Origin: Chloroflexota bacterium
GTDB lineage: Bacteria > Chloroflexota > Anaerolineae > Promineifilales > Promineifilaceae
Assembly (NCBI GenBank): GCA_014584575.1
Contig: JACTMP010000065.1
Coordinates: 1-64,000, forward strand
Direction of reading: 5' to 3'
Length of the DNA stretch: 64,000 bases
The notes under the pieces are model-generated. The model searched no databases. It was not told where the DNA came from and worked only from the letters and a program-made list of their open reading frames with translations. Position numbers and translations under genes: made by a program. Below are positions 35,796 through 44,404 of this stretch, in pieces (within the stretch, counting starts at the first letter, position 1; every line of letters starts with the position of its first letter).

Positions 35796-36326
35796 ATGAA
35801 TCCCTGGCCTGACTTACGCCAAATTCTCAAGGATTTCCAGTGGGTGATTGTTGGCGGCGTGGCAACACGCGCCTACATGCCAGAGCGTGCCACCAACGAT
35901 ATAGACATTTTGGTGCGGCAGGCAGATGGGCAGCGGGTGATGACGGCTCTCCAAGAAGCAGGTTATCAAGCGGTAACAGAACTGGCTGTACCCGGCTTCT
36001 TGTTAGAATCACCAGAAGGGGTTGAATTAGATGTCTTGTTTGGGGATTATGAGTGGCTGGCGGAAGCCCTGGCAAAACCGGAATATGACCCGGCTGGCTA
36101 CCCGGTTTTAGGTTTGCCTTACCTGGTCTTGATGAAAATGGAGACGGGACGCGGCCGTGACTTTGGCGACGTGACAACCATGTTGGGCTGGGCCAATGAA
36201 AAACAGCTAACCAGCGTCCGGGATGTCATCGCCAGATACAGCGCCCAAGACTTGAATGATCTGGAATCACTCATTTTCATCGGCCAACAAGAACGGCAAA
36301 TGCTTGAAAGCAAGAAGAAACTCTAA
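35796..36326 (+). CDS. Nucleotidyltransferase-fold protein
   Basis: The product is 176 aa. Start 35796 is preferred because TGAGGAG stands just upstream; the frame is open to 35586, with an ATG at 35640 adding a basic 52-residue extension. The core is VIVGGVATRAYMPERATNDIDILV with the GG...DxD catalytic pattern, and a third Asp lies in LDVLFGDYEW. Such small transferases occur both in AbiEii/MNT-type toxin systems and elsewhere. No partner antitoxin was identified. Confidence 0.65.
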   Translation: MNPWPDLRQILKDFQWVIVGGVATRAYMPERATNDIDILVRQADGQRVMTALQEAGYQAVTELAVPGFLLESPEGVELDVLFGDYEWLAEALAKPEYDPAGYPVLGLPYLVLMKMETGRGRDFGDVTTMLGWANEKQLTSVRDVIARYSAQDLNDLESLIFIGQQERQMLESKKKL

Positions 36327-36332
36327 CCGGTC

Positions 36333-38456
36333 ATGAATTGGCGATTAGGTGTAGATACGGGCGGCACATTTACCGATTTTGTCTGGGTGGATGGTAGTGG
36401 TCATGTACAAATCCACAAACAACTCAGCACCCCCCATGACCCATCGGCCGCCATTTTGCAGGGGATAGAGGTGCTGCGTGTGCCAGAGGGCACGGCCGTA
36501 GTGCATGGCAGCACCGTGGCCACCAACGCCCTGCTGGAACGACGTGGCGCACGTACCGCCCTGATCACCACCAAAGGGTTTGCCGATGTGCTGGAAATCG
36601 GCCGTCAAAATCGGCCCGACATTTACGCCCTCGTGCCCCAAAAGCCACCCCCGCTCGTGCCCCGCGCCTGGCGTTTTGAACTGGATGAACGCATCACCGC
36701 CCAGGGAGAGGTGCTGCGCCCCCTCAATCCCGACGACCTGCTTCCCATCCTGACCAAACTGGCCGCAGAACAAATCGAATCGGTAGCAGTATGTTTACTC
36801 TTCTCCTTTCTATATCCAGACCATGAGCAACAAATCCAACAGGCAATCTCCCAATCTCCCCAACCGCAGGTTGGCAATCTCCCAATCTCCAATCTTCCTA
36901 TCTCCCTCTCTTCTGACATCCTGCCCGAATACCGCGAATACGAGCGCACCGCAACCACAGTGATCAACGCCTACGTGGCCCCCTTGATGAGCCGATATCT
37001 GGGGCGATTGGCGGAGGGGTTGGGGGCACGGCCGTTGACCATCATGCAGAGCAACGGCGGCGTCATCAGCGCGGCGATGGCCGGGCAGCAGGCGGCGCGC
37101 ACGGCCCTCTCCGGCCCGGCGGGCGGTGTGGTGGGGGCGCATTATGTGGCCGCCCAGGCCGGTTTTAGTGACCTGATCACCTTTGATATGGGCGGCACGA
37201 GTACGGATGTGGCCTTGTGTCAAGGCCGTGTCCCTACCACCACCAACGGCCACATTGCCGGGATGCCTTTGCGCCTGCCCCTCATTGACATCCACACCGT
37301 CGGCGCGGGCGGCGGCAGCCTGGCCCACGTGGATGCGGGCGGCGCACTGCACGTTGGCCCGCAGAGCGCGGGGGCAGACCCCGGCCCGGCGTGTTATGGG
37401 AGGGGGATTGGAGATTGGAGAATAGAGATTAAAGACGCTGCCCAATCTCCCAATCTCCCCAACCGCAGGTTGGCAATCTCCCAATCTCGTGCAACAGTTA
37501 CCGATGCCAATCTGGTGTTGGGGCGGTTGGATGCGGATCATTTCCTGGGGGGGACGATGCGACTGGATGTGGAAGCGGCGCGGGCGGCACTGGCCGAATT
37601 GGCGAGTGTGATGGGTGTAGCGTCGGTGGAGGCGGCGGCCTGGGGGGTGATTCAGGTGGCAAATGCCAATATGGAACGGGCCATCCGCCACATCTCGGTG
37701 GAGCGGGGGTATGACCCGCGCCTGTTTACGCTGCTGCCGTTTGGCGGTGCGGGGCCGCTACACGCCTGCGAACTGGCCGCCAATTTACACATCCCCCGTG
37801 TTTTCATCCCACCGTCGCCGGGTGTGCTATCGGCGTTGGGCATGTTGGTGGCTGCGCCGACGAAGAATTATTCGCGGACTGTGATGCAAGAGATTGGGAG
37901 ATTGGGAGATTGGGAGATAGGAGATTGGTTGGGCGAGGTGTTTGCTGATTTGGAGGAACGCGCTACCGGTGAGATGGCAGCCGAAGGGCATAACAACGTG
38001 ACTCTACAGCATGCCCTGGACATGCGCTACAAAGGCCAATCCCACGAACTCACCATCCCCATTAACCGATTACCGACCACCGATTACCGATTACCGATTA
38101 CCGACCTCTTCCACACTGCCCACCAGACGCGCTACGGCTACCACCAGCCGGAGGCGGCGGTGGAGGTGGTGACCATTCGGCTCACGGCCGTAGCCCCCGT
38201 CACCCCACCCCCTTTGCCGCAATATCCCCTGGCTGAATCGGATGCTGCCGCCGCATTGGTCGGCGAAAAAGAGGTCTGGTTTAACCAGCAGCCTGTCCTC
38301 ACTCGTTTGTATGACCGGGCCAGACTGCGCCCCGGCCACCAATTCCCCGGCCCGGCCATCGTATTCCAATATGACACTACCACCGTTGTGCCGCCGGAAT
38401 GGGACACGGCCGTTGACAGCTATGGCAATCTGTTATTGACCAAAAACCCGTCGTAG
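36333..38456 (+). CDS. Hydantoinase/oxoprolinase A subunit with four in-frame repeat insertions
   Basis: The product is 707 aa. Family signatures: GVDTGGTFTDFVWVD, HGSTVATNALLER, the second ATPase block FDMGGTSTDVALC, HTVGAGGGSLAHVD, QSAGADPGPACYG and FGGAGPLHACELA. It hydrolyses cyclic amides with ATP. No B subunit (HyuB) follows. Four stretches (36842-36904, 37405-37488, 37889-37928, 38060-38103) encode repeat-derived residues such as PQVGNLPISNLPIS, NRRLAISQS, EIGRLGDWEIG and PTTDYRLPITD. Core motifs lie outside these. It ends in a GTAGGGGCGAGGC element. Confidence 0.84.
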   Translation: MNWRLGVDTGGTFTDFVWVDGSGHVQIHKQLSTPHDPSAAILQGIEVLRVPEGTAVVHGSTVATNALLERRGARTALITTKGFADVLEIGRQNRPDIYALVPQKPPPLVPRAWRFELDERITAQGEVLRPLNPDDLLPILTKLAAEQIESVAVCLLFSFLYPDHEQQIQQAISQSPQPQVGNLPISNLPISLSSDILPEYREYERTATTVINAYVAPLMSRYLGRLAEGLGARPLTIMQSNGGVISAAMAGQQAARTALSGPAGGVVGAHYVAAQAGFSDLITFDMGGTSTDVALCQGRVPTTTNGHIAGMPLRLPLIDIHTVGAGGGSLAHVDAGGALHVGPQSAGADPGPACYGRGIGDWRIEIKDAAQSPNLPNRRLAISQSRATVTDANLVLGRLDADHFLGGTMRLDVEAARAALAELASVMGVASVEAAAWGVIQVANANMERAIRHISVERGYDPRLFTLLPFGGAGPLHACELAANLHIPRVFIPPSPGVLSALGMLVAAPTKNYSRTVMQEIGRLGDWEIGDWLGEVFADLEERATGEMAAEGHNNVTLQHALDMRYKGQSHELTIPINRLPTTDYRLPITDLFHTAHQTRYGYHQPEAAVEVVTIRLTAVAPVTPPPLPQYPLAESDAAAALVGEKEVWFNQQPVLTRLYDRARLRPGHQFPGPAIVFQYDTTTVVPPEWDTAVDSYGNLLLTKNPS
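36842..36904. repeat. GAGATTG-family repeat, in-frame, hydantoinase copy 1
   Basis: GCAATCTCCCAATCTCC then CAACCGCAGGTTGGC and more CAATCTC units. This sequence is nearly identical to 37441-37488 but is read in a different frame. Confidence 0.8.
37405..37488. repeat. GAGATTG-family repeat, in-frame, hydantoinase copy 2
   Basis: GGAGATTGGAGAATAGAGATT faces CCCAATCTCCCAATCTCC, with CAACCGCAGGTTGGC near the end. It encodes GDWRIEIKDAAQSPNLPNRR. Confidence 0.8.
37889..37928. repeat. GAGATTG-family half repeat, in-frame, hydantoinase copy 3
   Basis: Four GAGATTGGGAGATTGGGAGAT units with no complementary arm. It encodes QEIGRLGDWEIGDW. Confidence 0.7.
38060..38103. repeat. GGTAATC-family repeat, in-frame, hydantoinase copy 4
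   Basis: ACCGATTACCG units encode NRLPTTDYRLPITD. A different heptamer family from copies 1-3 in the same gene. Confidence 0.7.
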
Positions 38457-38744
38457 GGGCGAGGCGGTTGGGACTAATTTGGGGATTTAACCAGGGTCTT
38501 GTCACCAACCGCCTCGCCCCGTTGCAGTTGGGACTAATTTAGGGATTTAACCAGGGTCTTGTCACCAACCGCCTCGCCCCGTTGCGGTTGGGACTAATTT
38601 GGGGATTTAACCAGGGTCTTGTCACCAACCGCCTCGCCCCGATGCGGTTGGGATGTGCGGATTGGTGGTGAACAAAGAGGGCGAGGCAACCGGGGATAAG
38701 GTGTTTTATTAAGGGCAACGTATTGCCCGGTTGCCTCGCCCCTA
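38453..38744. repeat. GTAGGGGCGAGGC element with three 60-bp tandem copies
   Basis: Three copies of a 60-bp unit (38461-38520, 38521-38580, 38581-38640) differ at a few bases. Each reads GCGGTTGGGACTAATTTGGGG-type then CACCAACCGCCTCGCCCC. A diverged fourth part ends with CCGGTTGCCTCGCCCCTACG. The TAG stop of the hydantoinase gene lies in the first GTAG. Confidence 0.85.
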
Positions 38745-38837
38745 CGATTGAAAACCGTGAATGTAGGCATAACAAACCGCTTCCGTAGCCCACCCCCGTT
38801 TGCCCACCCCCTGCCTATCCTCTACAATGCCCGCCAC

Positions 38838-40514
38838 ATGATTGAATCAACCGATTCGCCCGATATGAATACGCAGCCGGTGGTCACGGCCGCGGAACCG
38901 CCGCCCCTTACCCCGCCAAAAAACCTGGGTGAAGACAGAGGTCTGGTCAAGGCAGCAGCCGTGCTGGCGGTGGGCAACATCGCCAGCCGGGTGTTAGGGT
39001 TGGTGCGGGAAATCGTCAAGTCCAACCTGTACGGCACCTCGCCGCTGCTGGCCGCGTTCACGGTAGCCACGCTGGCTCCCATGACCCTGTTCAACCTGAT
39101 CAGCGGCGGCGAAATGGTCAGCTCCAGCCTGGTGCCGGTGTTTAGCGATTATGCCAGCCGCGAAAAACGGGCGGAACTGTGGCGCGTGGGCAGCGCGGTG
39201 CTGTCGCTGGCGACCTTTGTCCTCTGCCTGATTGTGGTATTGGTGGAGGTGTTTGCCGAGCAGGTAGCCTGGCTGGCCGGGGCACGCAATTTCAGTGATC
39301 CGGCGTTGTTTCAGGTGACGGTGGATTTGATGCGGCTGGCAACCCCGGCCGTTTTGCTTTTGAGTATTGCCAGCGTGTTATCCGGCCTGTTGTTTGCCCT
39401 CAAACGCTTCACCTTTCCGGCGTTTACCAGTGCGGTGTTTAATGGGGCCATTGTGGTAGTAGCTCTGCTGCGGCCAGACCAGATTACCAGCCTGGTGTGG
39501 GGCATGTTGTTGGGGTCGGCTTTGCAAATTGCCATTCAACTGCCGGGGCTGCGCGACGGCCGTTTCCATTGGCGTCTCGATTGGCGGCATCCGGCAGTAC
39601 GGCGCATCGTCATTCTGTACACGCCCATCCTGGCCGGGCTGGTGGTGAACCAGATTGCCATCTGGATCAGCTACCGGCTGGCGATTTTGACGGGTGATAA
39701 CAGCGTCACCTACATGACGTATGCCACCACGCTCTACCAATTTCCTCTGGGGCTGGTGGTGACGGCCTTGTCCCTGGCTACGCTGCCCACGCTGTCACAA
39801 ATTGCATCTTCGATTCACACGGCCGTTGACCCGCAAACGGCCACTGCCAGGGTGGAAGAGTTCAAAGCGACGCTGGCCGGAGGGATTCGGCTGGTGGTGG
39901 CGCTGCTCTTACCGGCGGGGGCGGGGCTGTTTGCGTTAGCCCCGTTTATCATTGTGCTGCTGCTGGAACACGGCCGTTTCACCGCCGCTGACTCCGAGAT
40001 CACCACCCATGTCCTGCGTTTCTACCTGTTGGGGCTGGCCTTTGCGGGCATTGACCAGATGTTGGTCTTTGCGTCCTATGCGCGGCAGGATACGTGGCGG
40101 CCGGCATTGGCGGGGGTGTTGGCGATTGGGGTGTATACGGCAACGGCCGTGTTACTCCTCCCTTCCATGGGCCTCTACAGCTTGATGATTGCCGACGCCG
40201 TGAAACATATCGTGCATACCCTGATCATGCTCTGGTTTTTGCAGCGGCAGTTGGGTGGGCTGCATGGGTATGGCATCACCCGGCTGGCAGTGAAGACGAT
40301 TTTTGCAGCGGCCGTGACCGGCGCGCTGGCGCTGGCGGTGGGCAATGTGGCCGCCGGATTCTTGCCAATGGATCAATTTGACGGCCGTTTGCTTATTGTG
40401 CTGTTGGGCAGCGCCGCCGGTTTAGCCGCCTATGCGGGCATGGTGCTGCTGCTGGACATCCCGGAAGCGCGGGCACTTTACAACATGGCGGCCGGTAAAT
40501 TGCGCCGCCGCTAA
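38838..40514 (+). CDS. murJ: Lipid II flippase MurJ
   Basis: The product is 558 aa from ATG 38838; a start at 38865 is also possible. About 14 hydrophobic helices. MurJ-type motifs: ASRVLGLVREIVKSNLYGTSPLLAAF and ISGGEMVSSSLVPVFSDY near the N-terminus, YATTLYQFPLGLVVTALSLATLPTLSQ near 300. It moves lipid II across the membrane for peptidoglycan assembly. This suggests the organism makes peptidoglycan. Confidence 0.9.
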   Translation: MIESTDSPDMNTQPVVTAAEPPPLTPPKNLGEDRGLVKAAAVLAVGNIASRVLGLVREIVKSNLYGTSPLLAAFTVATLAPMTLFNLISGGEMVSSSLVPVFSDYASREKRAELWRVGSAVLSLATFVLCLIVVLVEVFAEQVAWLAGARNFSDPALFQVTVDLMRLATPAVLLLSIASVLSGLLFALKRFTFPAFTSAVFNGAIVVVALLRPDQITSLVWGMLLGSALQIAIQLPGLRDGRFHWRLDWRHPAVRRIVILYTPILAGLVVNQIAIWISYRLAILTGDNSVTYMTYATTLYQFPLGLVVTALSLATLPTLSQIASSIHTAVDPQTATARVEEFKATLAGGIRLVVALLLPAGAGLFALAPFIIVLLLEHGRFTAADSEITTHVLRFYLLGLAFAGIDQMLVFASYARQDTWRPALAGVLAIGVYTATAVLLLPSMGLYSLMIADAVKHIVHTLIMLWFLQRQLGGLHGYGITRLAVKTIFAAAVTGALALAVGNVAAGFLPMDQFDGRLLIVLLGSAAGLAAYAGMVLLLDIPEARALYNMAAGKLRRR

Positions 40515-40593
40515 AATTTTGCAACCATGCCGCTTTCCGGTATAACTTGCCCGCAGTTCATAAACTGACATTTGGATGAGGAGTGGCAATTTG

Positions 40594-40630
40594 GTCATTC
40601 CAATCTCCAATCTCTAATCTCCAATCTCTC
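40594..40630. repeat. GAGATTG-family repeat, one arm
   Basis: CCAATCTCCAATCTCTAATCTCC units lie just before the ribosome site of the FHA gene. No facing arm. Confidence 0.6.
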
Positions 40631-40648
40631 AACTGAAAGGAAACGGCC

Positions 40649-41317
40649 GTGTCAGAACCACAATTCCAGCTAGTCATTCGCAAAGGGCCACAAGTGGGCC
40701 AGGTCTTTCACCTGGACGCCCATTCGCTCATCATTGGCCGCGACCCGATGAGCGACATCACCATCAACGACCCGGAAATCTCTCGCCAGCACGCCCGCCT
40801 CACCCAGACGGAAGAGGGTTTTCAAATTGAAGACCTGGGCAGCACCAATGGCACGTTTGTGAATGGGCAGCGCCTGGGTAGCGAACCATTTGCTCTGCAA
40901 CCAGGGCAGGCGGTCAACATGGGCAGCGGCGTGCGGCTGGTGTATGAGATAGCCGGGACGCTGGAATCAGATGTAAGTACGATGGTAGATGAGACCCCCC
41001 TCTGGGCAGCCGCATCAGCCGCGCCCCCGCTGGCAGAAACAGAATCACCAGCGGCCCAGCCAGACCCACCGCCCGCCTATGCCGCACCGCCAACGTATCC
41101 TTCTTACCAGTATTCCGCTTCCCCTCCACCCTATCAGTCCGCGCCGGAGCCAACCTATCCCCCGTTGGTACCGCCCGGCGAGCCACCCAACAAGAACCGC
41201 CGTAACATGACCATTGTAGCGGTGGTGCTGTTGTTATTGTGCTGTTGTTGTACGTTTATTGGGTTTATGTATCAATGGGGCGGTGACTGGCTGCTGCAAT
41301 ATCTGGGCATCTTCTAA
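40649..41317 (+). CDS. FHA-domain membrane protein
   Basis: The product is 222 aa. The GTG start overlaps an ACGGCCGT octamer, and AAAGGA stands upstream. An FHA domain fills residues ~1-100 (IIGRDPMSDITIND, SRQHARL, GSTNGTFVNG). A long Pro/Ala/Tyr-rich linker follows. One C-terminal helix near 190-210 includes a run of cysteines (LLLLCCCCTF). It would read phospho-threonine signals at the membrane; no kinase gene is nearby. Confidence 0.83.
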   Translation: MSEPQFQLVIRKGPQVGQVFHLDAHSLIIGRDPMSDITINDPEISRQHARLTQTEEGFQIEDLGSTNGTFVNGQRLGSEPFALQPGQAVNMGSGVRLVYEIAGTLESDVSTMVDETPLWAAASAAPPLAETESPAAQPDPPPAYAAPPTYPSYQYSASPPPYQSAPEPTYPPLVPPGEPPNKNRRNMTIVAVVLLLLCCCCTFIGFMYQWGGDWLLQYLGIF

Positions 41318-41355
41318 AAGAAAGACCGGGCAAAAGCCCGGTCTTTCTTTTATTT
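41317..41355. terminator. 15-bp bidirectional terminator
   Basis: AAAGAAAGACCGGGC (41317-41331) pairs with GCCCGGTCTTTCTTT (41336-41350), with A/T runs on both sides. It lies between convergent genes. Confidence 0.88.
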
Positions 41356-41763
41356 CTCGACGATCTCGCCTTCGATGATGTGGATGTTGTCGGCAACGGC
41401 CGTCTCCTTTTCCACCTCCATCTCTTCAATGGGACTATACCCATCCGCGATCCGAATCTGGTTCAGGTGTTTGACCACCACATGCTGCGGCGCCAGTTCG
41501 ATAAACACCTTGGCCCCCACCAGCAGCACCGTGATATCGTCTAACGGCACCGAGGGCAGCAAATCTAGCGGCCAGATCACGTAAAAAACGGCCAGAAACG
41601 GCAAAAACTTCAAATAAAAAGGCACTTCCCGGTCAAACAAAAGACGCAACACAAGCCGTGCTTGCTGCCACGCCTCTCGCCAGAAACCGGGATCGCGGCG
41701 GTCTGTAGATAAAGCTGATGCTGTTGTATTCATTGGTTCCATCTCATTATTTTCTTGACTCAT
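41350..41763 (-). CDS. DUF1232 (YkvA-like) membrane protein
   Basis: The product is 137 aa from M at 41763; the frame opens at a GTG at 41781. The DUF1232 signature VPFYLKFLPFLAVFYVIWPLDLLP is followed by VPLDDITVLLVGAKVFIEL. The C-terminus is acidic. Function of the family is unknown. The gene is monocistronic. Confidence 0.8.
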   Translation of the reverse strand: MSQENNEMEPMNTTASALSTDRRDPGFWREAWQQARLVLRLLFDREVPFYLKFLPFLAVFYVIWPLDLLPSVPLDDITVLLVGAKVFIELAPQHVVVKHLNQIRIADGYSPIEEMEVEKETAVADNIHIIEGEIVEK

Positions 41764-41896
41764 TGCCAATAACACTCCCACATACGTGTTTTGTTGTTGC
41801 CAGTTGCAACAATAACGCTAACCCACCGGCCCCGGCAAAGATTCTCATCTCCCATTACAAACCACAGACCCTCATCGTGCGCTCACCTCATCATCT

Positions 41897-43165
41897 TCAC
41901 GGCCGTGCATAATTGGTCAGTTGTGGCAATACGTCCCTAATTTCATAATTGCGCCAGTGTTCAAAGGAACCTGCAGTGAAGATGGTGAAACCCATCACAT
42001 ACGGGTCTTTGCGCACTTCGGCGTCATACCAGGCCATCTGGTTAACAAACGCCTCAATCCCATTGCGTCCCCAGCCGTGTTCAACGGCATAGGCCTGAAA
42101 ATCAGCCCACCCATAACCTGCTGGGCCGGGCCGGTTGCCTATGATGCCGTCAATCCCCGCTTCTGTGATAGCCAGGGGGATCACCAATCCCGCCGGTTCC
42201 AGGAATTCCCGGTAATACCAGCGATAGCGCAGTGTGAGCGAGCCGCGATCCGCATAATATGGGTACCCAGGCAGGGCGCTGCCATAGCCATAATTGATAA
42301 CCGGCGCGCTGTATTCATGCAGCGTCAGGATCGCGCCATATTGCATGGCCGTTTCGATGGCTGGAATGAACAGGGCAAACTCGTTCATCTCCGGTACACC
42401 GGCGGCAAAACCGCCAATAGCCGCGCCCAGTCCTTGCCGCGCCATTTCGCGCACCCTTTCCTGTTCAAAACGGGCATACCAGCTCATATTCTCCAAGCCG
42501 GGGTCTGGTTCATTCCACCCTTCCCAATAATCTACCGCCGGATTGGCCCGGTACTTGATTAAGTTTTCATGGACGTATTTGCGGGCTTCCTCTTCGGGCA
42601 CACCACGATATTGCTGATTCGGATTGTCCACACGGCCGATGACGATGGTGCGCGGTGACAATTCTTTCGTTACGGCCGCCAGGCCAAAATCATCTACCAG
42701 CTTAATCACATTTGGCTGCGTTTGCCGGATAAATTCCTCAATGTGAGAGCTGTTGGGGCGAATGACATGGATGCTTAATTTGCTTTTGTGTGGGCTAATG
42801 GTAAATGGGTAATTGTATCTGGCCGACTGAGCGCCAGGGCCGGGCGTGCGCGTGGGGGAAGGCGTAAACGTTGGCGAAGGGGTATAAGTTGGAGAAGGGG
42901 TAGGGGTGTGTGAGGGGATGGGCGGGGTGATGCTGGGTGTGCTGGATGGGCCAACTTGCCAGGTCTGATTATGATTTAGGGCAGGATCAACGGTGGCGCC
43001 GGGCGGCAGTGGCGTAAATGTGGGCGGAACAGTGGGAATGAGTGTCGGTGGCGCGACGGCTAACAACAGGGCAGAGACGCGAGTGGGGGGTATCAAAGCG
43101 GGAGTGGCGCAAGCGGTTACGGCCGTGACAATGAAAACAAACAGTACCAGACGCACGCTGAGCAT
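41897..43165 (-). CDS. Lipoprotein with glycoside-hydrolase-like TIM-barrel domain
   Basis: The product is 422 aa from M at 43165; an alternative start at 43213 adds 16 residues. The lipobox is VTAC. A Thr/Pro-rich linker (TPSPTYTPSPTFTPSPTRT) spans ~70-120. The rest has clan-A-like motifs: DYWEGWNEPDPG (acid Glu) and LAITEAGIDG (nucleophile Glu). This suggests a retaining glycosidase of unknown substrate. No carbohydrate genes flank it. Confidence 0.68.
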   Translation of the reverse strand: MLSVRLVLFVFIVTAVTACATPALIPPTRVSALLLAVAPPTLIPTVPPTFTPLPPGATVDPALNHNQTWQVGPSSTPSITPPIPSHTPTPSPTYTPSPTFTPSPTRTPGPGAQSARYNYPFTISPHKSKLSIHVIRPNSSHIEEFIRQTQPNVIKLVDDFGLAAVTKELSPRTIVIGRVDNPNQQYRGVPEEEARKYVHENLIKYRANPAVDYWEGWNEPDPGLENMSWYARFEQERVREMARQGLGAAIGGFAAGVPEMNEFALFIPAIETAMQYGAILTLHEYSAPVINYGYGSALPGYPYYADRGSLTLRYRWYYREFLEPAGLVIPLAITEAGIDGIIGNRPGPAGYGWADFQAYAVEHGWGRNGIEAFVNQMAWYDAEVRKDPYVMGFTIFTAGSFEHWRNYEIRDVLPQLTNYARP

Positions 43166-43277
43166 GATTGCGTGAGTGATAAGATGGCGCGTTAATAAAC
43201 ATTTTGGCTGCATGGGCAGGATGATAACATCCTGTTTAGCCTTATGTCAATTTTGGCAGTTAGTACCCGGGTCTTAT

Positions 43278-43424
43278 GCAATTCTCAATTTGGCAAAACC
43301 CGGCGATTAAAATCGCGGCTATAAGCAGCAAAGCCGACCTTCGTCGGCTAAGACCAGTCGGCGAAGGCCGACTTCGCCTTTTGTTGGTGCAGATTTATCT
43401 GCCGCCGGGCAAATTGAGAATTGC
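43278..43424. mobile_element. Palindromic repeat element, copy 2
   Basis: GCAATTCTCAATTTG (43278-43292) and CAAATTGAGAATTGC (43410-43424) flank the same core as 33403-33554, including AATCGCGGCT and TTTGTTGGTGCAGATTTATCTGCC. The end inverted repeats differ between the two copies. Confidence 0.75.
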
Positions 43425-43480
43425 TGGATTTCCATATGTTTGATTGCCTCATTGGGGGTGGGTGTTACAATTTGCGCACT

Positions 43481-44404
43481 ATGACTGCCTTATTACTCTT
43501 CAAATTGATTGTGGTCGTCCTGTTTTTGCTGATGTTTTTGCGACGGCCGTCCCTGGCCTGGGGCGTTGGTCTGGTTACGGTGACAACGGCCGTGCTGCTG
43601 GACACCATCATGGGCACCTTTGATCGGGCGGCGCTCCTGGCCGAGTTGGGCTTTTTCTTTTACTTCATTGCCGGGGCCATCATTGGTGGCGGCATTTTCT
43701 GGTTGTTAGCCGTTTTATGGCCTCATCTGCCCAAAACGGCAGCGGCAACCGCTCCCGCTGTAGTCGCGCAAATCGGCGCTGTGCCGGCTGCCGGCGCCGC
43801 CGAATCCGGCCCGGCTGTGCCCTCAGCGAATGGTCAGCCGGAACCGCTGCCGCTGCTGGAAGCGGCCACCAATCCCGATGAGGCTGCCTACGATGTGGCC
43901 GCGTTGCTGTCTGATGTTCAGAACCGCTTTGGCCGGGAAGATGTGCTGGATTTGATGTTTGACCTGGAAATCCCGGAAACGGCCGTCGTCTCCCTGAACC
44001 AAAATTTGCAGACGTTGGCGCATGAAGTGGTGGCCTATGCCATCCGCAACGGGCAAACGGCGCAGTTGGCGCTGGCGATTGAACGCATCCTGACGCCGCC
44101 GCCGCCGGAAATGCTGCCCCGCCTGGAAAAACTGACCCCCGTTTCCCCCCGCGCCAGTTTGCGCTATTACCTGTTGGCGCATTTTAATCTGGAAAAGCTG
44201 CAACAAATGGCGGCGCGGCTGGGCATTGATTGGGAGCAGCTAGAAGGGGCGGAAAAACGGGGCAAGGTGCGGGAACTGCTGCAATATCTTTACCGGCGCA
44301 ACCGGGTGGATGAACTGCTGGATTTGATGCGTGAGGGGACAGAGGAAACGGCTACTTCGGCTGTGCTCAGTACAAGCGTATCCTCGCCAGAAACAAGCAC
44401 ATGA
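43481..44404 (+). CDS. Membrane protein with effector-associated-like helical modules
   Basis: The product is 307 aa from ATG 43481. Two N-terminal helices (residues ~5-20, ~55-80). A Pro/Ala linker follows. Two helical modules resemble the Death-like effector-associated domain: DVAALLSDVQNRFGREDVLDLMFDL, and NLEKLQQMAARLGIDWEQLEG with the KRGKVRELLQYLYRRNRVDELL ending. Family knowledge: EADs mediate partner recruitment in bacterial conflict and signalling systems. It overlaps the next gene by 4 bp. Confidence 0.6.
   Translation: MTALLLFKLIVVVLFLLMFLRRPSLAWGVGLVTVTTAVLLDTIMGTFDRAALLAELGFFFYFIAGAIIGGGIFWLLAVLWPHLPKTAAATAPAVVAQIGAVPAAGAAESGPAVPSANGQPEPLPLLEAATNPDEAAYDVAALLSDVQNRFGREDVLDLMFDLEIPETAVVSLNQNLQTLAHEVVAYAIRNGQTAQLALAIERILTPPPPEMLPRLEKLTPVSPRASLRYYLLAHFNLEKLQQMAARLGIDWEQLEGAEKRGKVRELLQYLYRRNRVDELLDLMREGTEETATSAVLSTSVSSPETST

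Noticed and set aside
38461..38640. Three 60-bp tandem units as a CRISPR array
   Set aside because: The units are nearly identical over their full length with no variable spacers, and contain a large inverted repeat.
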